Below, in pieces: positions 9,571 to 17,626 of a DNA stretch of 64,000 nt. The notes under the pieces are model-generated. The model did no database searches, had not been told where the DNA came from, and worked only from the letters and a program-made list of their open reading frames with translations. Numbering within the stretch: the first letter of the stretch is position 1; every line of letters starts with the position of its first letter. This DNA is from Caulobacteraceae bacterium (GTDB lineage: Bacteria; Pseudomonadota; Alphaproteobacteria; Caulobacterales; Caulobacteraceae): positions 23,610 to 87,609 of the forward strand of contig PLRV01000018.1 in assembly GCA_003164925.1 (NCBI GenBank), given 5' to 3'. The position numbers and the translations under genes were made by a program.

Positions 9571-10227
9571 ATGGCCCAGGATGAAGAGACGCCGGAAACG
9601 CGACTGGCGCGGTTGGTCCTTGGCCTCCGCTCTCAGGGCGTGACCGATCCGAAGGTCCTGTCGGCTATCGAGAAAACCCCTCGCGACCTGTTCGTGCCGG
9701 ACCTGTTCCGCGAGCGCTCCTTCGAAGACTCCGCCCTGCCCATCGCCTGTGGCCAGACGATCAGCCAGCCGTTCATCGTGGGTTTGATGACCCAGGCGCT
9801 GAACTTGGAGGCCCGCTCGCGCGTGCTGGAGGTCGGCACAGGGTCGGGCTACCAGACCGCGGTGCTGGCCCGCCTGGCGCGTTTCGTCTACAGCGTGGAG
9901 CGCTACCGCACCTTGCTGGCGGAGGCGGAGGAACGGCTCAGGACCCTGGGCGTGGCCAATGTCTTCACCCGCTTCGGCGACGGCGGCGAAGGCTGGTCCG
10001 AACAGGCGCCGTTTGACCGCATTCTGGTCACGGCGGCGGCGCCGGGCGAGCCCAAAGCTCTGTTAGGACAACTGAAACCATACGGAGTGCTTGTCGCCCC
10101 CATCGGCCGCGGGCCCGTTCAGAGCTTGAAGCGCTATGTGGGCGACGGCAAGGGCGCCTTTAAGACCGAGACCCTCTGCGACGTCCGTTTCGTGCCCTTG
10201 CTCGATGGCGTCGCCCGTGAACTTTGA
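9571..10227 (+). CDS. pcm: Protein-L-isoaspartate O-methyltransferase
   Basis: SAM-dependent methyltransferase that repairs isoaspartyl residues in aged proteins. The 218-residue sequence shows RDLFVPDLFRERSFEDSALPI, the substrate-binding GQTISQPFIVGLMTQAL, and the SAM-binding motif I VLEVGTGSGYQTAVLA (about residues 88-103), then VYSVERYR. Length is typical. It lies 10 bases after surE. The DipM-like gene follows with about 78 bases between, so the stress-repair genes and a wall protein probably share transcription, as in other Alphaproteobacteria. Confidence 0.95.
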   Translation: MAQDEETPETRLARLVLGLRSQGVTDPKVLSAIEKTPRDLFVPDLFRERSFEDSALPIACGQTISQPFIVGLMTQALNLEARSRVLEVGTGSGYQTAVLARLARFVYSVERYRTLLAEAEERLRTLGVANVFTRFGDGGEGWSEQAPFDRILVTAAAPGEPKALLGQLKPYGVLVAPIGRGPVQSLKRYVGDGKGAFKTETLCDVRFVPLLDGVAREL

Positions 10228-10305
10228 CTTGGCGCCATGGCCGGCGCCGCCGACACTACACCCGGGAGGGCGAGGCGATTCCGATCACTTGCCGCAGGAG
10301 CTGAG

Positions 10306-11619
10306 ATGAAGGACTTCAAGACCACGGCCCTCGCCGCCACAGCCCTGTGTGCGATACTGAGCGCTTGCGGAACGACGCCGCTTTATCCGACCACAGCGCC
10401 CGCCCAGCCAGCGCAACCCACGCCCGCGCCTACGCCTGCGCCCACGCCTCCGCCGCCTGCCGACAACGGAATCACCGCCGCGCCCACCACGCCGGTGGAA
10501 GCCTCGGCCCTGCCGCCGCCGCCTGGCGCGCGCGAAGCGCCCGCCAGGCCGCCCTGCCGGGAGCCGGTTTACACGCCGCCTCCGCCGCGCATGATCGCCC
10601 AGAAAGCGCCGGGGTCAGGCAAGGTGCATACCGAAACGCCCGAGCCGATCACGGTCAAAAAGGGCGATACCCTGGTGGCCATCTCCCACCGCACGAAGAT
10701 TTATGTGGCGGACCTGGCCAAGGAAAACGACCTCAAGAAGCCCTATCGCCTGAAGCTGGGCTCGCAGATCAAGCTGCCGGCCACGCGCTATTACGAGGTG
10801 GAGAGCGGCGACACCCTCTATTCCATCGCCCACCGCTTCGGCCTGGAGCCCAAGGCCCTGGCCGAGTTCAGCAAGCTGAGCGAGGAAAAGGGCGTGCGCG
10901 GCGGCGAGAAAATCTACTTGCCGGACGACGCCAAGGACAAGGGCGCGCCCAAGCCGATCATGGTCGAGGGGCCGCGGCCGCGGCCTCAGCGGATCGCCCC
11001 GGTCTGCCCCCCGGTCGAGTCCGAGGCCCCGCCGGCCCAGCCCCAGGCCTATACGCCGCCGCCATCGCCTCCCTCGCCAGCGCCTTACACGCCCCCGGCT
11101 GCGCCTGCTCCCTACACGCCTTCGCCGCCCGCCGCGCCGGTTAGCCGCCCGCCGGCCGTGGCGCCGTCCGCCCAGCCTGCGCCCGCGACGACTTCGACCG
11201 ATTCAGACGTAGCCGCCGCCGGCCGGGGCCTGTTCCAGTGGCCGGTGCGCGGCGAGCTGATCACCACCTTCGGCCAGAAGGGCGCCGTCCGCAGCGACGG
11301 CATCGACATCGGCGCGACCCGCGGCGACAGCGTGCGCGCGGCGGCCGATGGCGAGGTGGTCTATGCAGGCAGTGCGGTGCAGGGCTTCGGCAATCTGGTG
11401 CTGATCAAGCACCCTGGGGGCTGGGTGACCGCCTACGCCCACCTAGCCTCCATCGAAGTCAAGATGCGCCAGACAGTGACCCAGGGCCAGGAAGTCGGCC
11501 TGGTGGGCGATACCGGCGGCGTGGACCGCCCTCAACTTCATTTCGAAATTCGTTACGCGCCGACGCCCAAGGACAAGGCGCGGCCCATCGACCCGATGCT
11601 GGTCCTGCCGGTGCAGTGA
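10306..11619 (+). CDS. dipM: LysM-M23 (LytM) lipoprotein, DipM/NlpD-like cell-division factor
   Basis: A 437-residue envelope protein. The start at 10306 gives a lipoprotein signal with lipobox LSAC (Cys near 19). Then come a Pro-rich linker, two LysM peptidoglycan-binding modules (about 113-155 and 160-200), a second Pro/Tyr-rich linker, and a C-terminal M23 domain (about 308-430). The domain keeps the Asp of DGIDIGA, the His of AYAHL and the His of LHFEIRY, but the first zinc-ligand His is missing: the aligned stretch reads RSDGIDIGA. NlpD and DipM are similarly degenerate and activate amidases or lytic enzymes at the septum. Caulobacter DipM, which I recall at this same locus, has four LysM modules; here there are two. 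The symbol is tentative. Confidence 0.75.
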   Translation: MKDFKTTALAATALCAILSACGTTPLYPTTAPAQPAQPTPAPTPAPTPPPPADNGITAAPTTPVEASALPPPPGAREAPARPPCREPVYTPPPPRMIAQKAPGSGKVHTETPEPITVKKGDTLVAISHRTKIYVADLAKENDLKKPYRLKLGSQIKLPATRYYEVESGDTLYSIAHRFGLEPKALAEFSKLSEEKGVRGGEKIYLPDDAKDKGAPKPIMVEGPRPRPQRIAPVCPPVESEAPPAQPQAYTPPPSPPSPAPYTPPAAPAPYTPSPPAAPVSRPPAVAPSAQPAPATTSTDSDVAAAGRGLFQWPVRGELITTFGQKGAVRSDGIDIGATRGDSVRAAADGEVVYAGSAVQGFGNLVLIKHPGGWVTAYAHLASIEVKMRQTVTQGQEVGLVGDTGGVDRPQLHFEIRYAPTPKDKARPIDPMLVLPVQ

Positions 11620-11679
11620 GGCCTACGGCCTTGCCCTGAGCGAGGCGGCGAGGCCGAGGAAGACCAGCAGCGCCTGTCG

Positions 11680-12519
11680 CTAAAGCGGCAAACTCTTGCC
11701 CAACTCTCCGGCCAGGTCGCGGATGAACTGGTAGGCTACGCGGCCCGAGCGGGCGCCGCGCAGTTGCGACCATTGCAGGGCGCGGGTGTCCAGGTCGGGG
11801 ATCTGAAGGCCGAAGCGCTCGGCGTAGGCATTGATCGCTTCCAGATAGGCGGCCTGGTCCATGGGCGCAAAGCCCAGCCACAGGCCAAAGCGGTCGGAGA
11901 CAGACACTTCCTCCTCGGCGTCCTCGGCGGCGGCGATCAGGCCGCGGTTCTCGGTATGGCCGCGCGGCATAAGGTGGCGCCTGTTGGATGTTGCCACGAA
12001 CAGCACATTGGGCGGCGGACCCTCGACCCCGCCCTCCAGCGCGGACTTCAGCGTCTTGGCCGCGGCCGCGCCGTCCTCGAAGGACAGGTCGTCGCATAGC
12101 ACCACGAACCGCTCGGCCCGGCCGCGCAGGCGGGCAAACAGCGCGGGCAGGGCGCCGATATGATCGCGGTCCAGCTCCACCATGCGCAGGGCGGGATAGC
12201 TGGCGGTCAGGGCCATGAAGGCGGCCTTGGCCATGGAGCTCTTGCCCGTCCCCCGCACGCCCCACAAAAGGGCGTTGTTGTTGGGCAGGCCCTGGGCGAA
12301 CCGCTTGAGGTTCTCTGCGAATCTCAGCCTTTGCCGCTCTACCCCGACCAGCAGGTCCACCGGCAGGGGATAGTCGGGCGCGGGGGTGAACCGATCGCGT
12401 TCGGGGGAATAATGATAGAGCCGCGCGGCGCCGAAATCGGGCTCGGCGAGGGGCGGCGGCGCCAGGCGCTCGAGGGCGTCGGCGATGCGGCGGAGCAGGG
12501 GAAGGACGTCTTCACTCAT
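11680..12519 (-). CDS. DUF815-family AAA-like ATPase
   Basis: A 279-residue P-loop protein. Walker A is GVRGTGKSSM near residue 90-99 and Walker B is FVVLCDDLSFEDG near 140-150. The order matches the DUF815 family of predicted ATPases often found near secDF in Alphaproteobacteria; its biochemical role is unknown. I start at the ATG giving MSEDVLPLLRRIAD, with further upstream codons not looking conserved. It is convergent with the DipM-like gene (60 bases between stops) and divergent from yajC (94 bases). Confidence 0.85.
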   Translation of the reverse strand: MSEDVLPLLRRIADALERLAPPPLAEPDFGAARLYHYSPERDRFTPAPDYPLPVDLLVGVERQRLRFAENLKRFAQGLPNNNALLWGVRGTGKSSMAKAAFMALTASYPALRMVELDRDHIGALPALFARLRGRAERFVVLCDDLSFEDGAAAAKTLKSALEGGVEGPPPNVLFVATSNRRHLMPRGHTENRGLIAAAEDAEEEVSVSDRFGLWLGFAPMDQAAYLEAINAYAERFGLQIPDLDTRALQWSQLRGARSGRVAYQFIRDLAGELGKSLPL

Positions 12520-12613
12520 GCCTCTGGTCCTAACGACACAGGCAGCGCATTGCAAAACGTGAGATCAAGCCCTAGCTTCCGCCGACTTTTGACCTGACCC
12601 TCACGGAGAGCCC

Positions 12614-12973
12614 ATGTTCGGGACACCGGCCTACGCCCAGACCGCCGCCGCTGCGACAGGAGGCAACGGACTCTCCGATCTGCTCGCCAGCCCGATCCCC
12701 CTGATCGTGTTCATGGGCATCATGTTCTACTTCATGCTGTGGCGCCCCCAGCAGCAGAAGGTGAAGCAGCATCAGGCGATGGTCGCGGCCCTCAAGCGCG
12801 GCGACACGGTGGTGCTCAACAGCGGCGTGATTGGCAAGGTGGCCAAGGTCGAGGACGCCGAGCTCGGCGTGGAGATCGCTCCGACCGTCGTCATCAAGGT
12901 GGTCCGCTCCATGGTGTCGGAAGTACGCGCGAAGGGTGAGCCGGCGCCCGCAAACGATCCCAAGAACGGCTAA
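12614..12973 (+). CDS. yajC: Preprotein translocase subunit YajC
   Basis: Small single-pass partner of SecDF in the holotranslocon. The 119-residue protein has one membrane helix (LIVFMGIMFYFMLWRPQQQK, residues about 34-53), whose WRPQQQK end is the YajC signature, then the cytoplasmic VAALKRGDTVVLNSGVIGKV and EIAPTVVIKVVRSMVSEV motifs. Start ATG is preceded by ACGGAGAG. secDF begins nine bases after its stop, so they form one operon. Confidence 0.95.
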   Translation: MFGTPAYAQTAAAATGGNGLSDLLASPIPLIVFMGIMFYFMLWRPQQQKVKQHQAMVAALKRGDTVVLNSGVIGKVAKVEDAELGVEIAPTVVIKVVRSMVSEVRAKGEPAPANDPKNG

Positions 12974-12982
12974 GATCCCCTC

Positions 12983-15547
12983 ATGCTCGCGTTGCCCCGC
13001 TGGAAGGTCGTCCTGTGCGTCCTGGCCCTGCTATTCGGCTTGGCCTTCACTGCGCCCAATCTGATTGCGCAATCCACTCTGGACAGCCTGCCTGGCTGGC
13101 TACCCAAGGCCAAGCTGAACCTGGGCCTCGACCTGCAGGGGGGCTCCTACCTACTGCTGGAGGTGGATACGGACGCGCTGAAAGCGGAAAAGATTAATAA
13201 CCTGCTGGAAGACGCGCGCACGACCCTGGCGACCAAGCACATCGCGACGGCGAGCCTAGGCCAGTCCGGCGGCGTGGTCACTGTGCGCATGGCTGATCCC
13301 GGCCAGAGCAATGCGGCCTTCCAGGTCCTGGCGCCGCTAGGCCAGCTTCAGACCAACGGCTCGCGTGATGTGGTGGCCCAGGCCGAGCCGGGCGGGGTGA
13401 TCACCCTGCGCCTGGCCGACGACGCCATGGCCGCCGAATCCTCCAAGGCGGTGGACCAATCCATCGAGATCATCCGTCGCCGGGTCGACGCCATGGGCAC
13501 GCGCGAGCCCAGCATCACTCGCCAGGGCCTGAACCGTATCGTGGTAGAGGCGCCGGGCGAAAGCGATCCGGAGAAACTCAAGGCGGTGATCGGCCAGACG
13601 GCCAAGCTTACCTTCCAGATGGTGGACGACGAGGTCAGCCCCGAGGATTTGCAGGCCGGTCGCATTCCGCCTGACGACATTTCGCTGCCCAGCGAGGAGA
13701 AGGGCGGACAGCCCACGGTGGTCAAACGCCGCTCGGTGGTGACAGGCGAGATGCTGACCGACGCCAGCCAGGGCTTCGACCAGCAGACCAGCCAGGCGAT
13801 CGTCAATTTCCGCTTCAACGGCTTGGGTACGCGACGCTTCGCCCAGGTCACCGCCGCCAACATCGGCAAGCGCTTCGCCATTGTGCTGGACAACAAGATT
13901 GTGTCCGCGCCGGTGATCCAGGGCGCCATCCCGGGCGGCTCAGGCCAGATATCGGGTAATTTCACCCCGGAGAGCGCCAATCAGTTGGCTATCGTGCTGC
14001 GGGCCGGCGCGCTTCCGGCGCCGCTCAAGGTGCAGGAACAGCGCAGCGTGGGCGCCGAACTAGGCGCGGACGCGGTGCGGGCCGGGCAGATTTCCGCCGT
14101 GCTCGGCTTCCTGGTGATCCTGGTGTTCATCGTGTTGGCCTACGGCTTCCTGTTCGGCGGCATCGCTGTGGCGGCCCTCACCGTGAACGGTCTGCTGCTG
14201 ATCGCGGCCATGTCTCTGACCCAGGCGACGCTGACCCTGCCCGGCGTGGCCGGCATGATCCTGTCCCTGGCGCTGGCGGTGGACGCCAGCGTGCTGATCT
14301 ACGAGCGCATTCGCGACGAGGCGCGCGCCGGCTCGGCCCCGCTGATGGCCGCCGACCACGGCTTCCGCCGCGCCATGGTGTCGATCATGGACGCCAACGT
14401 CACGACGCTGATCGCCGGCGCCATCATGTTCCAGTTCGGCGCGGGTCCTGTGCGCGGCTTCGCCTGGTCCTTGTCGATCGGCGTGTTCACCTCGGTGTTC
14501 AGCGCCATCGTTATCAGCCAGGTGCTGCTCGGCCTGTGGTTCCGTAAGGCTAAGCCCAAGGCCCTGCCGATCATGGATCCCAAGGGAGCCAAAGGCTGGC
14601 CCCTGATCAAATGGGTGCCGGCGCAGACCCACTTCAAGTTCACGCGCTTGGCGCCTTTCGCCGCCATCCTGTCGGGCGTCTTGGTGCTGGCCTCGGCCGG
14701 CAGCTTGGGCTTCACGGGCCTGAACCTCGGCACCGACTTCGCCGGCGGCACGGTTATCGAGATCGCGACGCCGGGTCCTGCGCCGCTGGCCCAACTGCGC
14801 ACGCAGCTCGACCACGACAGCGCGGTGCGTGACGCCCAGGTGCAGGGCTTCGGCGCCCCCAACGCCGCCCTGCTGCGCTTCAAGACGCCCAACGGACAGG
14901 ACGCCATGCAGGCCGCCAACGGGGTCAAACTCGACCTGGCCAAGGCGTTCCCGGGCATCCAGTTCACGCAGGTTGAGGTGGTCGGGCCCAAGGTGTCGAG
15001 CGAGTTGATGACCTCGGGCATTCTGGCGCTCGCCTTGGCCATCGCTTTGATGCTGGCCTACATCTGGTTCCGCTTCCAACTGCAGTTCGGCCTGGGTGCG
15101 GTCATCGCCATCTTCCACGACCTGATCCTCACCGTGGGCATACTCTCGGCCCTGCACATCGAGTTTTCCATGACCTCGATCGCAGCCCTGCTCACGATCA
15201 TCGGCTATTCGATGAACGAGAAGGTGATCACCTTCGACCGGCTGAGGGAGAACCTGCGCAAGTATCGGCGCACGCCCCTGCGCGAGATCATCGACCTGTC
15301 GGAGAACGAGCGGTTGTCGCGGACCCTGATCACCGGCTCGACCGCGCTTCTGGCCCTGGCCGGGATGTTGTTCATGGGGGGGCCGGCCCTGTTCCCCCTG
15401 GTGTTCGCCATGGTGTTCGGCATCTTCGTGGGCACCTATTCCTCGATCTATGTGGCCCTGCCGATCATTCTGGTGTGGGGCGTCAAGCGCGGGGACGAGG
15501 CCGAGGCGACGCCGCTGGGCGCCAGGGCAGTCATCCCCAGGCCTTAG
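12983..15547 (+). CDS. secDF: Fused SecD-SecF protein translocase
   Basis: An 854-residue fusion that uses the proton gradient to pull secreted proteins to completion on the periplasmic side. The SecD half opens with one membrane helix and LGLDLQGGSYLLLEVD (about 44-60), has a large periplasmic domain, and ends with a five-helix RND bundle (about 365-520). A short linker (KAKPKALPIMDPKGAKG) joins the SecF half, which repeats the plan: LNLGTDFAGGTVIEIATPG near 580 and a second bundle at about 675-835 with SMTSIAALLTIIGYSMNEKV. The stop is followed at once by the next ATG, so the Mth938-like gene is coupled. Confidence 0.95.
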   Translation: MLALPRWKVVLCVLALLFGLAFTAPNLIAQSTLDSLPGWLPKAKLNLGLDLQGGSYLLLEVDTDALKAEKINNLLEDARTTLATKHIATASLGQSGGVVTVRMADPGQSNAAFQVLAPLGQLQTNGSRDVVAQAEPGGVITLRLADDAMAAESSKAVDQSIEIIRRRVDAMGTREPSITRQGLNRIVVEAPGESDPEKLKAVIGQTAKLTFQMVDDEVSPEDLQAGRIPPDDISLPSEEKGGQPTVVKRRSVVTGEMLTDASQGFDQQTSQAIVNFRFNGLGTRRFAQVTAANIGKRFAIVLDNKIVSAPVIQGAIPGGSGQISGNFTPESANQLAIVLRAGALPAPLKVQEQRSVGAELGADAVRAGQISAVLGFLVILVFIVLAYGFLFGGIAVAALTVNGLLLIAAMSLTQATLTLPGVAGMILSLALAVDASVLIYERIRDEARAGSAPLMAADHGFRRAMVSIMDANVTTLIAGAIMFQFGAGPVRGFAWSLSIGVFTSVFSAIVISQVLLGLWFRKAKPKALPIMDPKGAKGWPLIKWVPAQTHFKFTRLAPFAAILSGVLVLASAGSLGFTGLNLGTDFAGGTVIEIATPGPAPLAQLRTQLDHDSAVRDAQVQGFGAPNAALLRFKTPNGQDAMQAANGVKLDLAKAFPGIQFTQVEVVGPKVSSELMTSGILALALAIALMLAYIWFRFQLQFGLGAVIAIFHDLILTVGILSALHIEFSMTSIAALLTIIGYSMNEKVITFDRLRENLRKYRRTPLREIIDLSENERLSRTLITGSTALLALAGMLFMGGPALFPLVFAMVFGIFVGTYSSIYVALPIILVWGVKRGDEAEATPLGARAVIPRP

Positions 15548-15913
15548 ATGACGACCATGCGCCAGCCGCCTTCCATCGACGCCTATGGCGCGGGCGGGTT
15601 CCGCGTTTCGGGCGAGCGGCGCGAAGGCTCGCTGCTGATCCTGCTGGACGAGGCCACGTCCTGGCGGCCCCGAGCCCTGGCCCAGATCGCGCCGACGGAC
15701 TTTGACGCCGTGATCGCGCTGGGTCCTCGCGAAGTGGAATTCGTCCTTCTAGGGGTAGGTCTCAAGGCCGCGCCGGCGCCGCCGGCGGTGCGCCAGGCCC
15801 TGCAGGCCGCCGGCATCGGGCTGGAGGTGATGGACACAGCCACCGCCTGCCGCACCTACAATGTCCTGGCCGCGGAGGGCCGCCGCCTAGCCTGCGCCCT
15901 TATCGCCATTTAG
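15548..15913 (+). CDS. Mth938/DUF498-domain protein (NDUFAF3-like)
   Basis: A 121-residue single-domain protein. The family pattern is visible: YGAGGFRVSGERREGSLLIL, then FDAVIALGPREVEFVLLGVG (about 57-76) and GIGLEVMDTATACRTYNVLA near the C-terminus. The mitochondrial member, NDUFAF3, is a complex I assembly factor; bacterial members have no settled biochemical role. Its start directly follows the secDF stop. The nearby squalene/phytoene-synthase-like gene is the homologue of another complex I assembly factor, NDUFAF6, which makes a shared role in Nuo assembly a fair guess, not a demonstrated one. Confidence 0.85.
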   Translation: MTTMRQPPSIDAYGAGGFRVSGERREGSLLILLDEATSWRPRALAQIAPTDFDAVIALGPREVEFVLLGVGLKAAPAPPAVRQALQAAGIGLEVMDTATACRTYNVLAAEGRRLACALIAI

Positions 15914-16009
15914 GACTTGCCCGCTTGGAGCTGCGGTTGCACCTTGCCGCCGGTCCCGACCTGGCAAGGGTCGGGAATTGGCGAACGCAACGGCGCAAGG
16001 GGGGCAGGC

Positions 16010-16630
16010 ATGTCCGGGCTACTAATGAACTTCCGCAACACCATGATCTTGAGCGCCTTGCTGGCGCTGATCATGATCATCGGCTTTGGCGTCCATGCGC
16101 CGGGTGGTTTCGACGCCATCTTCTGGCAGGCTGTGCTGCGCTGGGTGCACGTGCTGGCCGGCATCCTGTGGATCGGCCTGCTCTACTACTTCAACTTCGT
16201 GCAGATCCGCAAAATGCCGGAAATTCCCGCCGAGCTGAAGCCGGCCGTGACCAAGTACATCGCCCCCGAGGCGCTGTTCTGGTTCCGCTGGGCGGCGCTG
16301 GTGACGGTTCTGGCGGGCCTGGCGATCGCCGGCATCCGCGGCTACACGGTGCAGGCGCTCAGCCTGGGCTTCCTCGGCAATGCGCCGGGCGCGGGCGTGG
16401 ACGTGCACTACTCCCTGCTGGGCACAGGCATGTGGCTGGCCTTGATCATGTTCATCAATGTGTGGGGCGTGATCTGGCCGAACCAGAAGATCGCGCTCGG
16501 CATCAAGGAAGCGGACGCCGACGCCAAGGCCAAGGCCGGCAAGATCGCCACCCTCTTCAGCCGGACCAACACCCTGCTGTCCCTGCCCATGCTGGTGGCC
16601 ATGACCATGAGCCAGACCATTTTCGGCTAA
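16010..16630 (+). CDS. Membrane protein similar to the urate hydroxylase PuuD membrane domain (DUF989)
   Basis: A 206-residue membrane protein with about five hydrophobic segments. Motifs VRWVHVLAGI-like (here VLRWVHVLAGILWIGLLYYF), FFRWAALVT-like (LFWFRWAALVTVLAG), VWGVIWPNQKIALG and LFSRTNTLLSLPMLVAMTMS match the membrane half of PuuD-type urate hydroxylases. The cytochrome c domain of PuuD is absent, so urate oxidation cannot be claimed. I start at the ATG giving MSGLLMNFRN with AGGGGGGC upstream. A rho-independent terminator follows 40 bases after the stop, closing the yajC-secDF operon. Confidence 0.75.
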   Translation: MSGLLMNFRNTMILSALLALIMIIGFGVHAPGGFDAIFWQAVLRWVHVLAGILWIGLLYYFNFVQIRKMPEIPAELKPAVTKYIAPEALFWFRWAALVTVLAGLAIAGIRGYTVQALSLGFLGNAPGAGVDVHYSLLGTGMWLALIMFINVWGVIWPNQKIALGIKEADADAKAKAGKIATLFSRTNTLLSLPMLVAMTMSQTIFG

Positions 16631-16670
16631 GGCTTGGCTTCGGCTGAGGACCTCGTTCGGAAATACAGAA

Positions 16671-16699
16671 AGGTCCGCCCCACGGCGGGCCTTTTTTGT
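16671..16699 (+). terminator. Rho-independent terminator after the DUF989 gene
   Basis: A 9-bp stem (AGGTCCGCC pairing with GGCGGGCCT, one G-U) with a CCAC loop, followed directly by a run of six T. It ends the plus-strand yajC-secDF transcription unit. Confidence 0.88.
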
Positions 16700-16721
16700 T
16701 GCGCCCTTTTTTGCGCGCCCT

Positions 16722-17456
16722 ATGCCAGGGCCCATGTCTGAACCGGCCCTGGACCTGGACGAAAGCTTGCGGCGCGCCGACCACGATCGGTGGCTGGCAA
16801 GCCGGTTCGTGGACGACCCCGACGCGCGGGCGGACCTGATCGCGCTCTACGCTTTCAATCATGAACTGACCCGCGCCCTGGCCGTGGCGTCCGAGCCCCT
16901 GATGGCCGAGATTCGCCTGACCTGGTGGTCCGAAGCCCTGGGCGAAATGTTCGAAGGCCGGATGGTGCGGGCTCACCCTGTCGCCCAGGCCTTGGCTCAG
17001 GCGGTGTGGCGGCGAGGACTGGCGCGCGAGCCGCTCGACAGCCTGATTGATGCGCGGCTGCGCGAAACCGACCGCCATGCCTTTGTCGACGAGGGCGCCC
17101 TTTTCGCTCATCTGGACGCCAGCGCCGGCGCCCTGATGCAAGCCGCGGTCAGCCTGCTGGGCGGCGCGGTCAGTCTGACGACGGTGCAGGCGGCGGGCCG
17201 CGCCTGGGGCCTGTCGCTGGCGCGCCGCCAGATTGTCCTGGAACACCTGCCGCCCAGCCTCACGCCGGACCGAATCAAGGCCCTGACCCGCCAATTGGTC
17301 CAGGCCGCGCGCACGGCGTTGCGGGATTTGCCGGTGGGGGCCTTCCCCGCGGTGGCCTACGCCACCCTGGCGCCCGCCTATGCCGCGGGCCGCGCCCCGA
17401 CGCTGCTGGAGCGCCAGGCGCGGCTGGTGTGGGCGACGGCAAGGGGGGCGATTTAG
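16722..17456 (+). CDS. Squalene/phytoene synthase-like protein (NDUFAF6-like)
   Basis: A 244-residue member of the trans-isoprenyl diphosphate synthase (head-to-head) superfamily. The opening DHDRWLASRFVDDPDARADLIALYAFNHEL-type helix and RLTWWSEALGEMF match the squalene/phytoene synthase fold, but the classical DxxxD aspartate-rich motifs are not clearly kept (ADLIALYAFNHE at the first site, DRHAF near the second). Loss of these motifs is a feature of the NDUFAF6 branch, whose mitochondrial member assists complex I assembly. No carotenoid or hopanoid genes are nearby. It lies just after a terminator and ends convergently with trmFO across a repeat element. Confidence 0.78.
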   Translation: MPGPMSEPALDLDESLRRADHDRWLASRFVDDPDARADLIALYAFNHELTRALAVASEPLMAEIRLTWWSEALGEMFEGRMVRAHPVAQALAQAVWRRGLAREPLDSLIDARLRETDRHAFVDEGALFAHLDASAGALMQAAVSLLGGAVSLTTVQAAGRAWGLSLARRQIVLEHLPPSLTPDRIKALTRQLVQAARTALRDLPVGAFPAVAYATLAPAYAAGRAPTLLERQARLVWATARGAI

Positions 17457-17523
17457 CTCCGCCTGTCCCGGCCTTCGCGGGGCTGGATCATATTATTCCG
17501 CCGCTTCTTCCACCCGTCCGCCC

Positions 17524-17626
17524 AGAGCACGATGGGTTTAGGCGGAATCGCCTAAACGCTGAATCGTGCTCTAGGTTCGAATATGTAGAGCCGGATTCAG
17601 ACTTCGAGAGAAGTCATCCGGCTCTA
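17524..17626. repeat. Two-hairpin dispersed repeat, copy 1
   Basis: About 103 bp made of two hairpins. Hairpin 1 (17524-17572) has outer arms AGAGCACGAT/ATCGTGCTCT and an inner GTTTAGGCG/CGCCTAAAC stem with a GAAT loop. Hairpin 2 (17586-17626) has outer arms TAGAGCCGGAT/ATCCGGCTCTA and inner GACTTC/GAAGTC. It lies between the convergent squalene-synthase-like gene and trmFO, and hairpin 2 is translated as the last residues of TrmFO. Related copies are at 33447, 43929 and, inverted, 63294. Confidence 0.9.
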
